Positions 27,150 to 35,902 of a stretch of 64,000 bases of DNA are shown here, one piece after another (position 1 is the first letter of the stretch; each line of letters starts with the position of its first letter). The DNA comes from Streptosporangiales bacterium (lineage in GTDB: Bacteria; Actinomycetota; Actinomycetes; Streptosporangiales; WHST01), in assembly GCA_009379825.1 (NCBI GenBank), contig WHTA01000001.1:1-64000 (forward strand). Reading direction: 5' to 3'. A model generated the notes under the pieces. The model did no database searches and was not told where the DNA came from. It saw only the letters and a program-made list of their open reading frames with translations. The position numbers were made by a program, and so were the translations under genes.

Positions 27150-28432
27150 TCGGCGAGGGCGACGACGACTACGGCAGCATCCGGTACGAGCTGCCGGTCT
27201 ACTTCCGTGGCCTGCTCGACGACGTCCCGGGCGTGCTCGTCGGGGTGGACCCGTTCGACGGCACGGTCGCGTCCCCGTTCGCGGTACTGAGGGAGCGCGC
27301 ACTCGTCGGCAACATCGCGGCCATGCAGGACTGGTGCCGCAGGCACGGCGCCGAGCTCGCACCGCACGGCAAGACCACCATGGCGCCGGACATCTTCGCC
27401 AGGCAGCTGACGGCCGGGGCATGGGGCCTCACCGCGGCCAGCCCCGCGCAGGCCAGGGTGGCGCTCGCCGCGGGTGCGCGCCGGGTGCTGATCGCCAACC
27501 AGGTCACCGACGTGGCCGGCATCAGGTGGCTCGGTGCGACGCTCGCGCGCGACTACGATCTCGGCCTGTGGTGCTACGTGGACAGCGTCGACGGGGTCGC
27601 CCTGCTCGACCGCGGGCTGCGCGGCCAGCTGCCGGTGGGCACCAGGCTGAACGTACTGCTCGAGGTCGGCGTCGACGGTGGCCGCACCGGTGTGCGTGAC
27701 GAGGAGACCGCCATCCGGGTCGCCCGTGCGGTGACGGAGAGCTCCTGGCTGCGGCTGAGCGGCGTCGCCGGTTACGAGGGCGTGGCCGCGTCGCGCGCGG
27801 CGAAGGGCGCCGAGAGCTGCGCCGTCATCGACTTCTGCCGGCGGATGCACGCGGTGGCCGTGGACCTGGTGCAGGCCGGCCTGGTCCAGCCGGAGCCGGA
27901 CCGGCCGCTGCTGGTCACCGCGGGCGGCTCCGCGTACTTCGACGACGTCGCCGCCGTGCTCGTCGACGACGACTCGCTCACCGGTGTGCCGAAGACCGTC
28001 GTGTTGCGGTCCGGTGCGTACGTCACGCACGACGAGGGCCTGTACGCCCGCACCACGGCGGTCGCCCGCGGTGGCGACGGCCCGGAGCTGACGCCCGCGT
28101 TCGAGGTGTGGGGCAGGGTGCTCTCGCGCCCGGAGCCGACGCGCGCGGTAGTGGACGTCGGCCGCCGCGACGCGCCGTACGACCAGGACCTGCCGGCGCC
28201 GCGGTGGCGGAAGCCGGCCGCCGGCGGGCCGTCGTCCGACCTGCAGGGCGTCGGCGCGCACCTGAACGACCAGCACTGCTTCATCGACCTGCCGGCCGAC
28301 GAGCCGTTGGCGGTGGGCGAGTGGGTCGGCTTCGCCATCTCGCACCCGTGCACCGCGTTCGACAAGTGGAACCTGGTGCTGCTGCTGGACGACAGCGGCC
28401 ACGTCATCCAGGAGCTCCCCACCCGGTTCTGA
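27146..28432 (+). CDS. Fold-type III PLP enzyme, D-serine/D-threonine deaminase-aldolase family
   Basis: A 428-aa alanine-racemase-fold protein. The PLP lysine is in LAPHGKTTMAP near residue 75, and the C-terminal metal-site segment is HLNDQHCFIDL and SHPCTAFDKW, typical of D-serine dehydratase and D-threonine aldolase relatives. It probably removes or cleaves a D-hydroxy amino acid. ATG 27146 overlaps the leader ORF; GTG 27122 is the alternative. A permease and a serine beta-lactamase-like hydrolase follow. The substrate is inferred. Confidence 0.82.
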   Translation: MIGEGDDDYGSIRYELPVYFRGLLDDVPGVLVGVDPFDGTVASPFAVLRERALVGNIAAMQDWCRRHGAELAPHGKTTMAPDIFARQLTAGAWGLTAASPAQARVALAAGARRVLIANQVTDVAGIRWLGATLARDYDLGLWCYVDSVDGVALLDRGLRGQLPVGTRLNVLLEVGVDGGRTGVRDEETAIRVARAVTESSWLRLSGVAGYEGVAASRAAKGAESCAVIDFCRRMHAVAVDLVQAGLVQPEPDRPLLVTAGGSAYFDDVAAVLVDDDSLTGVPKTVVLRSGAYVTHDEGLYARTTAVARGGDGPELTPAFEVWGRVLSRPEPTRAVVDVGRRDAPYDQDLPAPRWRKPAAGGPSSDLQGVGAHLNDQHCFIDLPADEPLAVGEWVGFAISHPCTAFDKWNLVLLLDDSGHVIQELPTRF

Positions 28433-28542
28433 AGCCCCGTCCCGCGAACGAATACCACCACCGCGGCAACCGTCAGGTGGCCACGCCGGGCCGCTGTACC
28501 GTGTGATCTTGGTCTGCCCGAGGGTCGAGCGGAGGTCGCGAT

Positions 28543-29971
28543 GTGACGGGTTCCACGACGGCGTCGGCCGGGCCGGGTTCTGGCAGACGGTGGGGTTCGG
28601 TCGACCGCACCAGGGTTGCGGCGCTCGTGGTCTTCGCGCTCGCGATCGGCGTCGCGGCGGCGATCGCGAGCGCGGCGGCAAGCCCGGGCTGTGGGGGATC
28701 ACCCCGATCATCGCGTACGCAATGCTGGTGGTCTTCGGCGTCGACGTGGTGATCGCGACCATCGCCGCAGTGGTCGTCGCGGCGGTGATGACGGTCACCG
28801 GGCCGATGGCCATGGCGACGTTGCTCGGCGAGTCGCTCGGCAGCTTCATCGCGATCATCGGGCTGGTCGTGATCCTCGGCGCCGGCGTCGGCCAGGTGGC
28901 CCGCGAGACGGGCGCGGCCCAGACGCTCGTCCATGCGGTGATGGCAAGGGTCGGGCTGAACACCCGCACCCGGGTGCACGTCGGCATCGTGCTGTCGTCG
29001 TTCCTGCTGGTGGCCACGCTCGGCACCATGGTCGGTGCGAACGCGATCCTCGCGCCGATCATCATCCCGATCGCCGCGGCCGTCGGCTGGCGACCGCCAG
29101 CCGTGGCGGCCATGCTGCACTCGGCCGGTGCCGCGGGGCTGTTCGTGGGTCCGTTCACCGCGCCCGTGGTCACGGTCATCGGGGCCGCGGACCTGAGCTA
29201 CCCCAGTACCTGGCCAGTGCCGGCCTGCCGATGGCCGCCGTCACCATCGCCACCGGCTTCGTGATGGCGCGCTTCCTGCAGAAGCGGTCACCGAACGAGT
29301 ACGACCCCGAGGACGTCGAGCTGGGGGCCGCCTCGGACCAGGCGAGCACCGGTGCCGCGCGCCGCGCCACGTGGGCGTTCGTGCTCATCCTCGCGGCCAT
29401 GACGGCGCTCGGCATCGTCATGCACGCCGAGTACACGTACGCGCTGATCGTGATGCCCGTGACCGCGTTCGTCACGGGCATCGTCGGCGGCTTCTCCCCG
29501 GTTCGTATCGCGAAGGCGATGTACGCCGGTGCGGCGAAGCTGCTCTGGCTGTTCATGTTGTTCTGGTTGTTCAACCCGCTGCTCGAGCTGGTCGACGACA
29601 CCGGCGCGTACCAGGACCTGCTCGACACCTCGCGGCCGGTGCTGCTGACCGTCGGCGCGTTCGGGTTCTGCATGCTGGCGTTGCTCATCGGCTGGCTGGG
29701 CGTCGCGGGCGCCGCCGTCGCGCAGGTCGTGCTGATGGACAAGCTGTTCGCGCCGATGGTGGCGTCGCTGGGCATTCCGCCGACCGCGTGGGCGGCGGTG
29801 CTGCTCGGCAGCTCGCAGATCGACTGGTTCGGCCCGTTCCCGAACGCGGACATGGTCGGGCAGATGGGCCTGGCCAGGTCGAGCAACCTGCGCCTGATGA
29901 TGTTCAACGGGTGGGCGATCATGCTGGCCAACACCGCGCTCTTCGCCGTCCTCTTCCTGATCCTGCTATGA
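28543..29971 (+). pseudogene. Ion-transporter-superfamily permease (GntP-like), two frameshifts
   Basis: About 475 codons of a polytopic permease with ten or more hydrophobic helices, for example GITPIIAYAMLVVFGVDVV and AILAPIIIPIAAAVGW, and a late SQIDWFGPFPNADMVGQMGL segment. The start GTG 28543 follows GGAGG. Frame one ends near 28680 (AAIASAAA), the next frame runs to near 29200 (DLSYP), and the third from QYLASAGLPM to 29971. Each break is explained by one missing base, the second in a C run. It probably imports an organic acid or amino acid for the PLP enzyme. Consensus error is as likely as a true pseudogene. Confidence 0.75.
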
Positions 29972-30834
29972 GCTACGACTCGAACGGGCTGGCCGTCGCC
30001 CGGCCGAAGCTGCAACGGCTCGTCGACGCGGTGCGGGCCCGCCCCGACGGCGGGCGCGTCGGCCTCGTGGTGGTGGACGCCGAGACCGGTGAGCGCATCG
30101 ACTGGGCCGGCGGTGACCCGTTCACCGCGGCTTCCGTCATAAAGGTGCCGATCCTGCTCGCGGCGCTGCGGCTGGCGGACGCGGGCACGGTCGACCTCGA
30201 GCAACGGGTGCCGCGGCCGTGCCGTGACCCGGTCGGCGGCAGCGGGGTGCTGAAGGAGCTGACGAGCGTCCATGAGCTGAGCCTGCGCGACCTGCTGATG
30301 CTGATGGTCATCGTCTCGGACAACACGGCGACGAACACCGTCCTCGACGTGATCGGCATCGAAGCGGTCGACGCGCTGCTGCGCGACTGCGGGCTCGGCA
30401 GCAGCCGGCTGGAGCGCAAGCTGATGGACCTGGCGGCCAGGGACCGCGGCCTGGACAACGTGATCACCGCCGCCGACATCGCCACGCTGCTGGCCGCACT
30501 GGTGCGCGGGGACGTACTGACCGGTTCGCATACGCGCACCGCGCTTGACATGCTCGGCCGGCAGCAGGTGCGCGACCGCCTGCCCCGGTACCTGCCGGAG
30601 GGCACCAGGGTCGCGCACAAGACCGGTGACCTACCTGGCCTACGCCACGACGCCGGCGTCCTGCACCTGGGCCCGACCGGCGACCACCCGGTCGTCGTGG
30701 TCGTACTGACCGAAGGCTTCGCCGACCCACTGACAACAACCGACACGACCGGCGGCGACGCAAGCGACCTGGGCGCCGACGTCGGCCGCATCGTCCACGC
30801 CGCATTCACCGACCACCAGCCCTCCGGCGGCTAG
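29968..30834 (+). CDS. Class A beta-lactamase-like serine hydrolase
   Basis: A 288-aa penicillin-recognising fold. The S-x-x-K motif is TAASVIKVPIL near residue 56, the S-D-N motif is VSDNTATN near residue 113 and the K-T-G motif is VAHKTGDL near residue 218, all in order. No signal peptide is seen, so it may act in the cytoplasm as an esterase or amidase rather than in antibiotic resistance. ATG 29968 overlaps the permease TGA as ATGA, so it belongs to that operon. A role in releasing D-amino acids is possible. Confidence 0.85.
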   Translation: MSYDSNGLAVARPKLQRLVDAVRARPDGGRVGLVVVDAETGERIDWAGGDPFTAASVIKVPILLAALRLADAGTVDLEQRVPRPCRDPVGGSGVLKELTSVHELSLRDLLMLMVIVSDNTATNTVLDVIGIEAVDALLRDCGLGSSRLERKLMDLAARDRGLDNVITAADIATLLAALVRGDVLTGSHTRTALDMLGRQQVRDRLPRYLPEGTRVAHKTGDLPGLRHDAGVLHLGPTGDHPVVVVVLTEGFADPLTTTDTTGGDASDLGADVGRIVHAAFTDHQPSGG

Positions 30835-31211
30835 CGACCGTGTGTCCGCCCCGGGCGCGGCCCGGGCTGGCACCTGGCAGTGGCGCGCACGGCGCTTGGT
30901 TGCTGATGGCGTCGTCGGCGCCGGCCGTGATGGCCGGGCCGGCGTGCGGAGGGTGTTGGGTGGCCGGTGGTGGTGTCGTCTCGGCAGGTCTGGCCCCGGC
31001 CGACCGACCGTGGCCGGCCCGGGCTGGTACCTGCGCTGCCTGCCTCGAGGCGGCCGTGGCTGGCTCGGCGTGGCGGTGGTCCGATTGGTATCTGCGCCGG
31101 CTGCATGGAGGTAGGCCGGCCGCGGCGAGCCCGGCCTATGGCTCGGGCTGGTCCGTTGCGCCCGCCGCGCTACGCCGGGCGCGTCGAGCTGGTCCGGGCG
31201 GCGTGGCCCGG
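30835..31211. other. GC-rich spacer with imperfect repeats, no gene recognised
   Basis: Several frames are open simply from GC content and none resembles a protein. The phrase CGGCCCGGGCTGG followed by CACCTG or TACCTG recurs near 30854 and 31015, with a weaker TTGGTATCTGCGCC copy near 31085. It may be a decayed gene or a repeat-rich spacer between convergent genes. Confidence 0.4.
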
Positions 31212-31793
31212 CTAGCCGTGTTTGGCGCAGAACTCGTAGACGCGTTCCCAGAGGAGTTCGGTGGCGTCTGGGTCGTACTCGGTGGGGAGGCTGCTGTCGG
31301 TGAAGAGGTGGCCGCTGCCCGGGTAGTCGAAGTGCTCGACCTCGGCGCCGGCGGACTGTACGGAGGCGTACACCGACTCCGGCCAGCCGGCCTGGCGGAA
31401 CGCGTCTTCCACCGTGTAGTGGATCTGCGCGGGGACGCCCGTCGGCTACGCGTCGACGCCGAGCATGTCCAGGGGTAGCGCGCCCGAGCACATGACGACG
31501 CCCGCGACGCGACGTTGCGTGGCTACGTACTCGGACATGCCGCCGCCGTTGGAGAAGCCGACGCAGAGGAAGCCGTCCGGCATGGCCGCCACCGCGTCGG
31601 TGGCCCGGCGCATCAGCTCCGGGTAGCCGATCTGCTCGGCGAACGCGGACGCTTCGTCGTAGTCGTCGAACACCCGCCCGTCGTACTGGTCCACGGGCAG
31701 CACTTCGTGGCCGTGTGCGCGTAGCCGGTCGGCGGCGTCATGGATGCCGTGCCTGATACCGAGGACCGAGTGGAACAGCGCGATGTTCGTCAT
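31212..31793 (-). pseudogene. Dienelactone hydrolase family gene with an in-frame amber codon
   Basis: A 193-codon alpha/beta hydrolase split by TAG at 31446-31448 in the middle of the sequence ALPLDMLGVDA-stop-PTGVPAQIHYT. Family members have Trp (TGG) at this place. The nucleophile elbow is CVGFSNGGG near residue 78 and the catalytic His is in YPGSGHLFTD. Both halves are in the same frame and both look well conserved, so a single G-to-A change or base error is likely. It would hydrolyse a lactone or ester. Confidence 0.8.
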
Positions 31794-31805
31794 GACCCGA
31801 CGCTA

Positions 31806-32252
31806 CTACCGCCCGGTGACACCGTCAGGGTGTCGCTCGGGTATCCGTGCCGCTACGGGGGTGGAGACGACGATCGAGCTGGTGGTCTGGCCGAAGCTGA
31901 GGAACTGGTCGACGATGCGCTCGAGCGCCTCGACGTCGGGTAGGTGCGCCTTGACCAGGAAGCAATCTTCGCCGGTGATGCGGTGGCACTCGCTCACCTC
32001 GGGGATCTGCCGGGCGAGGTCGGGGATCTTGCTCAGCTGGTTCGGGCCGGGACGGACGCGGATCCACGCGGCCACCGGCAGCCCGACGGCGGCCGGGTCG
32101 ACGTCCAGCCGGTAGCCGCGGATCACCCCGCTGCGCTCGAGCCGGCCGAGCCGCTCCCGGACCGCGGGTGCGGACATGCCCACCCCGCGCGCGAGCTCCG
32201 CGACGGACAGCCGGCAGTCGTCCGTGAGCAGGGCGAGCAGCCGACGGTTCAC
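31806..32252 (-). CDS. Lrp/AsnC-family regulator
   Basis: A 148-aa protein. The N-terminal HTH reads LTDDCRLSVAELARGVGMSAPAVRERLGRLE and the C-terminal RAM domain contains ECHRITGEDCFLVKAHLPDVEALE. It starts at GTG 32252, but the family usually has a few more residues (LLDDVNRRLLALL); those codons are present upstream in frame without a start, so the 5-prime end may be misread or use a rare codon. It lies 12 nt upstream of the DLH gene and probably regulates amino-acid-linked genes. Confidence 0.85.
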   Translation of the reverse strand: MNRRLLALLTDDCRLSVAELARGVGMSAPAVRERLGRLERSGVIRGYRLDVDPAAVGLPVAAWIRVRPGPNQLSKIPDLARQIPEVSECHRITGEDCFLVKAHLPDVEALERIVDQFLSFGQTTSSIVVSTPVAARIPERHPDGVTGR

Positions 32253-32377
32253 GTCGTCGAGTAGCGGACTTTCCGGAACGGATCATGGGAGTTCGTGGGC
32301 TTCTTCGAAGGCATTGCGAGGTCCTGGCTGGCCGGTCTGGCATGGACGCTGCCAATCGTAGTTCCGATGATGAACGC

Positions 32378-32881
32378 ATGGATCGCAGGACGATTCCGCC
32401 GCACGGGTACTTCGTGGTGAGCGCGGTGTTCCACTACCTCGGGCCGGCGTTCGCGGTGCTGCTTTTCGCCCGCGTCGACGTGCTGGGGGTGGCGTGGCTG
32501 CGGATCGCGTCGGCGGCGCTCCTGTTCGCCGTGTGGCGGCGGCCCTGGCGGGCCTTCCGCGACCTCGACGGCCGGGGCCGCCTGCTGCTGCTCGCGTGGG
32601 GCGGCGTGCTCGCGGTGATGAACAGCTGCTTCTACGTGGCCATCGACCGGCTGCCGCTCGGCACTGTCGCCGCGATCGAGTTCGTACCGGTGATCGTCAT
32701 CGCGGCGGTCGCAGTGCGCGGGTGGCGCAACGCGGCAGCGCTCGTGTCGGTGGTGGCCGGCGTGTACCTGCTCACCGAGGTACGGATCGTCGTGGAGCCG
32801 GTCGGCATCGCGTTCGCCGCGGCGAACGCGATGCTCTTCGGCGCGTACGTGGTGCTCGCGCACCGCGTCGCCAGGCATTGA
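32378..32881 (+). pseudogene. EamA-family (DMT) transporter, C-terminal half missing
   Basis: 167 codons with five hydrophobic helices (YFVVSAVFHYLGPAFAVLLF onward) that match the first EamA repeat. The frame stops at 32881 just after VVLAHRVARH, where the second EamA repeat should begin; intact members are about 300 residues. Nothing downstream resembles the missing half. A large deletion or mis-join is likely. Family members export amino acids or metabolites, and the divergent Lrp gene fits that. Confidence 0.72.
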
Positions 32882-32944
32882 ATGCGGATCTCCATCGGGG
32901 CATCCTCGTGCACGCGCCCCCGGCCGCGCCATCGAATTGGCCGG

Positions 32945-33714
32945 TCACCGCTCCCGGCGGTCGAGCACCGGCTTGACGTCCACGACGGGAGTGCCGTGCA
33001 CCGCCTCCAGGTTGCGTACGTGCACGCGGCTGCCCTCGACCGCCACGATCGGCACCCGGTGCGGGCCGAGCGGGTTCGGCCGCTGCGGCGAGCGGAGGTT
33101 GAACACGCCGAGCACCGGGTCGGGCGGGTCGGAGCCCGGGTAGGTCGAGAGCACGTCCCTGCGGGCGCGGTCGAACCACGTGATCACGAGGATCTCGTCG
33201 CCGACGGTCAGGTCACGCATCGCCTCGCCGAACTCGGCTTCGAACACCAGCCAAGCGTCCGGTGCGCCCAGGTCGCCCTGGTTCGGCGCATCCGCGATGT
33301 CGGTCAGGGTGGACTCCACGAACCCGACCGGCCGCAGCTCCAACGGTCCTGCGTCGAGCTTCGCCTCGGCCCTGGTGGGTTCGAACAGCTCCACCGGGTT
33401 GCCGGACGGATCCTCGATCAGCACCCGTCTGCCGCCGACACCGGTGACGACGTCATTGCGCAAGCGCACGCCGGCCTGTCGCAGCTCCTCGACCCTGGCG
33501 TCGATGTCCGTGACCTCGACGGAGAAACGGTTCCAGCCGCCCGGTTCCTGCTCGCCCCGTCGGGTGTGCTCAACGCCAGCCGGAGGTCGCCCCTGACGAG
33601 CATGGCGAACGTCGGCGCAGGATGCATCACCTGCAGAAAACCCAGATGCCGGCAGTAGAACTCGATCGCGGCGTTGACGTCGTGGACGATGTACCTGACG
33701 CTCACCGTGGCCAT
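32945..33714 (-). pseudogene. VOC (glyoxalase-like) domain joined to a TrmO-type methyltransferase, one frameshift
   Basis: The start MATVSVRYIVHDVNAAIEFY is a VOC domain; its frame breaks near 33555 where one G is missing from a run (PDG to EQEPGGWNRFSVEV). The resumed frame completes VOC (LIEDPSGNPVELFEP) and continues without stop into a TrmO/UPF0066 domain with LRPVGFVEST and SPQRPNPLGPHRV. TrmO methylates t6A37 of tRNA in known cases. The join may be a real fusion. It follows the symporter closely. Consensus error is the best explanation of the break. Confidence 0.72.
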
Positions 33715-33719
33715 GGGAG

Positions 33720-35216
33720 TCACCATGACACCGCTGTGCGGATACGTCCACGGGTCGGGTGTCGACGGCCGCCTTCGGTGCCGGGGTGAGCTCGGGTTCG
33801 GTGGGCTTGCTGGCGAGACTCAACGCCACGTAGGCGACCAGCGACGCGAGAATCGCGACCAGTGCACCCGCGCCGGGGCCGAACGGTGGTGCGTTGAGCC
33901 AGATCAACGCGACCACGATGCCGACCCCGGAGCTCGCGAGTGCGGCACGGCCGGAGCCGCGGCGCCAGAGCAGGCCGCCGTACAACGGCACGAAGCAGGT
34001 GGATCCCCAGACGATGAACAGGCTCAGCGTCGCCACCGCGAGCAGTGGCAGCTCGGCCAGCGACAGGAGGAACGCGACGGCCGCGGACGCCAGGACGGTC
34101 AGCCGTGCGCCGTAGACGGACAGCCGCTCGGTGCGGTCGGTGGCGGTGCCGCGCCGTTGCAGCAGCGGCTTGATGACGTCGTTGGAGATGATCGTGCTGA
34201 TCGTCAGGATGTACGAGTCGCAGGCCGCCGTGATGCCGGAGAGCAGGGCGAAGATCATCACCCAGCCCATCCAGGGAGGGGCGATCTCGCTGAAGAACAC
34301 CGGGAACGCGGCGTCGCTGTTCGCCAGCTCGGGCAGCTGGGTGCGCGCGGACAGGCCGATCAGGTTGAGCGCGAAGTAGACGAAGACGATGACCAACCCG
34401 GGCAGCCCGAGCGTCCAGCCGGCGACCCGCGCCCGCTTCCCGGACAGCGCCTGGGCGCCGAAGTCGGCTCGGCACGCGACACCGGCCATCCAGCCCATGC
34501 TCGTGCCGAGCAGGATGCTCGGGCCGAGCGCGCCGTCGTTGGTGGCGGACAGCAGGGTGGGGTCGACCGCGCGGACGTCGTCGAGGAGCGCGCCGAACCC
34601 GCCGGCCGTGCCGACCGCGATCGCGGCGCCGGCGAACACCACGACCAGGATGACCACGGCCTGCACGCTGTTGATCAGCGACGTGACCCGCATCCCGCCG
34701 AGCGTGACGTAGCCGATGAGTGCGACGAGCACGACGAGCTCGGACAGCCATACCGGCAAGCCGGCGACGCTGTGCAGCAGCACGCCCACACCGACCAGGT
34801 TGAGCATCAGGTAGAGCGTGTAGACGGCGACGAAGACGAGCCCGAACCAGATGCGCATCGCGTAGCTCTTGTAGCGCAGGCCGACGAACTCGGGGATGCT
34901 GCTGACGTGCCACTGGTGCAGCCGCTTCGCCACCAGGGCCAACGGGAAGTGGCCGAGAATGGTGCCGAAGAAGAACGACACCATCGCGAACCCGCTCGCG
35001 TACCCGTAGCCGGTGAAGCCGATGAGCGAGACGGCGCTGAGGTACGTCGCGATGTTCATCAGCACCATGCGCGGCGCGCCGAGCTGCCTGGACGCCACCG
35101 CGAAGTCATGGGGTGCTGTCGGCGCGGTGCCGGCGCGACAGCGTGAAACCGATCCCCAGCAGGAGCACGAAGAAGACGAGTGCGCTCACTGCGTAGTAGA
35201 CGTTGATGTTCCCCAC
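33720..35216 (-). pseudogene. Sodium:solute symporter (SSS family), frameshifted
   Basis: About 490 codons with roughly 13 helices. GTG 35216 begins VGNINVYYAVSALVFFVLL behind GAGGAG; the frame shifts near 35108 before DFAVASRQLGAPRM, then runs through helices such as SLIGFTGYGYASG and GVACRADFGAQ. The C-terminal stop is unclear: in this frame it reads into the VOC gene, while TGA 33720-33722 in another frame would overlap the VOC start. It imports an organic solute with Na+. It is coupled to a 34-aa membrane peptide upstream and to the selenoprotein operon. Confidence 0.8.
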
Positions 35217-35229
35217 GCTGCGGCTCTCC

Positions 35230-35334
35230 TCAGCGACTCGAGCTGGAGTCCTTTGTGACGTAGAGTGCGACGACCAACGTCAGCACCCCGACGACGATGT
35301 TGACCACCAGCCAGGCCACGGTCTCGCTGGGCAT
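35230..35334 (-). CDS. 34-aa single-pass membrane peptide, partner of the symporter
   Basis: ATG 35334 to TGA 35230-35232. One hydrophobic helix (AWLVVNIVVGVLTLVVALYV, residues 7-26) is followed by KDSSSSR. The stop codon is embedded in the GAGGAG ribosome site of the symporter (TGAGGAG), 14 nt from its GTG. Small subunits precede other SSS-family transporters, so this probably assists assembly or transport. The sequence is too short for family assignment. Confidence 0.65.
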   Translation of the reverse strand: MPSETVAWLVVNIVVGVLTLVVALYVTKDSSSSR

Positions 35335-35365
35335 GGCGTTCCCTGCTTCCTGGTGTCGATGCGAC

Positions 35366-35902
35366 CTAGGGGACCAGACCGAGGAGGCGCATCACCTCGT
35401 CGGTGACGGCCGGTACCTCGGCGAGTACCTCCGCCTCCTGCCGGCCGCCCAGTGGGTGACTGGCTTCGACGATGCGCAGTTGCGGCACACCCGCAGCCGT
35501 GACCAGCGTCTGCGCCATCGCCACGAACGGCGTGGTGCAGAAGAGGACCACGGGGATTCCTGCCCGCTCGAACCGAGCGGCGTCGCGGCAACTCCACGAC
35601 GTGCAGGCGCCTCAGTCACCACTCCCGGTGAAGATGACGTTGGCGGTGGCGGCGAGCCGTTCGCGGACGTCCTCGTTCATGCCTTCGGCGGCGCTGCCCT
35701 TGCGCTCGATGCTGAGCTGCATGCCGCCGGCACGCTCGCCGACGCGTTGAGCGACCTGTTCCATGAGGAAGCGCGCGTTCGGCTTGGTGTTGTCGAGGAT
35801 GCCGAGCACACCGCCGGCGAGGTTCGCGACCTCGGTCTTGACGTCATCGCCGATGTCGGCCTGTCTGCCCAACGGACTGAAGACCTGCACGGTACGGGTC
35901 AT
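35366..35902 (-). CDS. UGSC-family selenoprotein, Sec encoded by in-frame TGA
   Basis: A 178-residue protein read through TGA at 35612-35614 (residue 97). Upstream: TVQVFSPLGRQADIG and ATANVIFTGSGD. Downstream in the same frame: G-A-C-T-S-W-S-C, then DAARFERAGIPVVLFCTTPF to the TAG. The motif U-G-A-C-T-S is a near match to the U-G-S-C motif that names the family of (seleno)proteins. A hairpin fitting a bacterial SECIS starts 10 nt after the TGA. It overlaps the 357-aa gene upstream by ATGA. The reaction is unknown; the Sec and nearby Cys suggest redox or nucleophilic chemistry. Selenocysteine genes are not in the window. Confidence 0.82.
35581..35601 (-). promoter_or_regulatory. Bacterial SECIS-like hairpin
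   Basis: On the minus strand CGTCGTGG (35601-35594) pairs with CCGCGACG (35588-35581), eight pairs including one U-G, around the loop AGTTG. The stem begins 10 nt after the TGA and the loop GU lies about 20 nt after it, within the spacing known for SelB-binding SECIS elements. The loop contains the expected G-U. Confidence 0.7.

Noticed and set aside
31446-31448. TAG in the hydrolase as pyrrolysine
   Set aside because: Family members have Trp here and pyrrolysine is not expected in this lineage.
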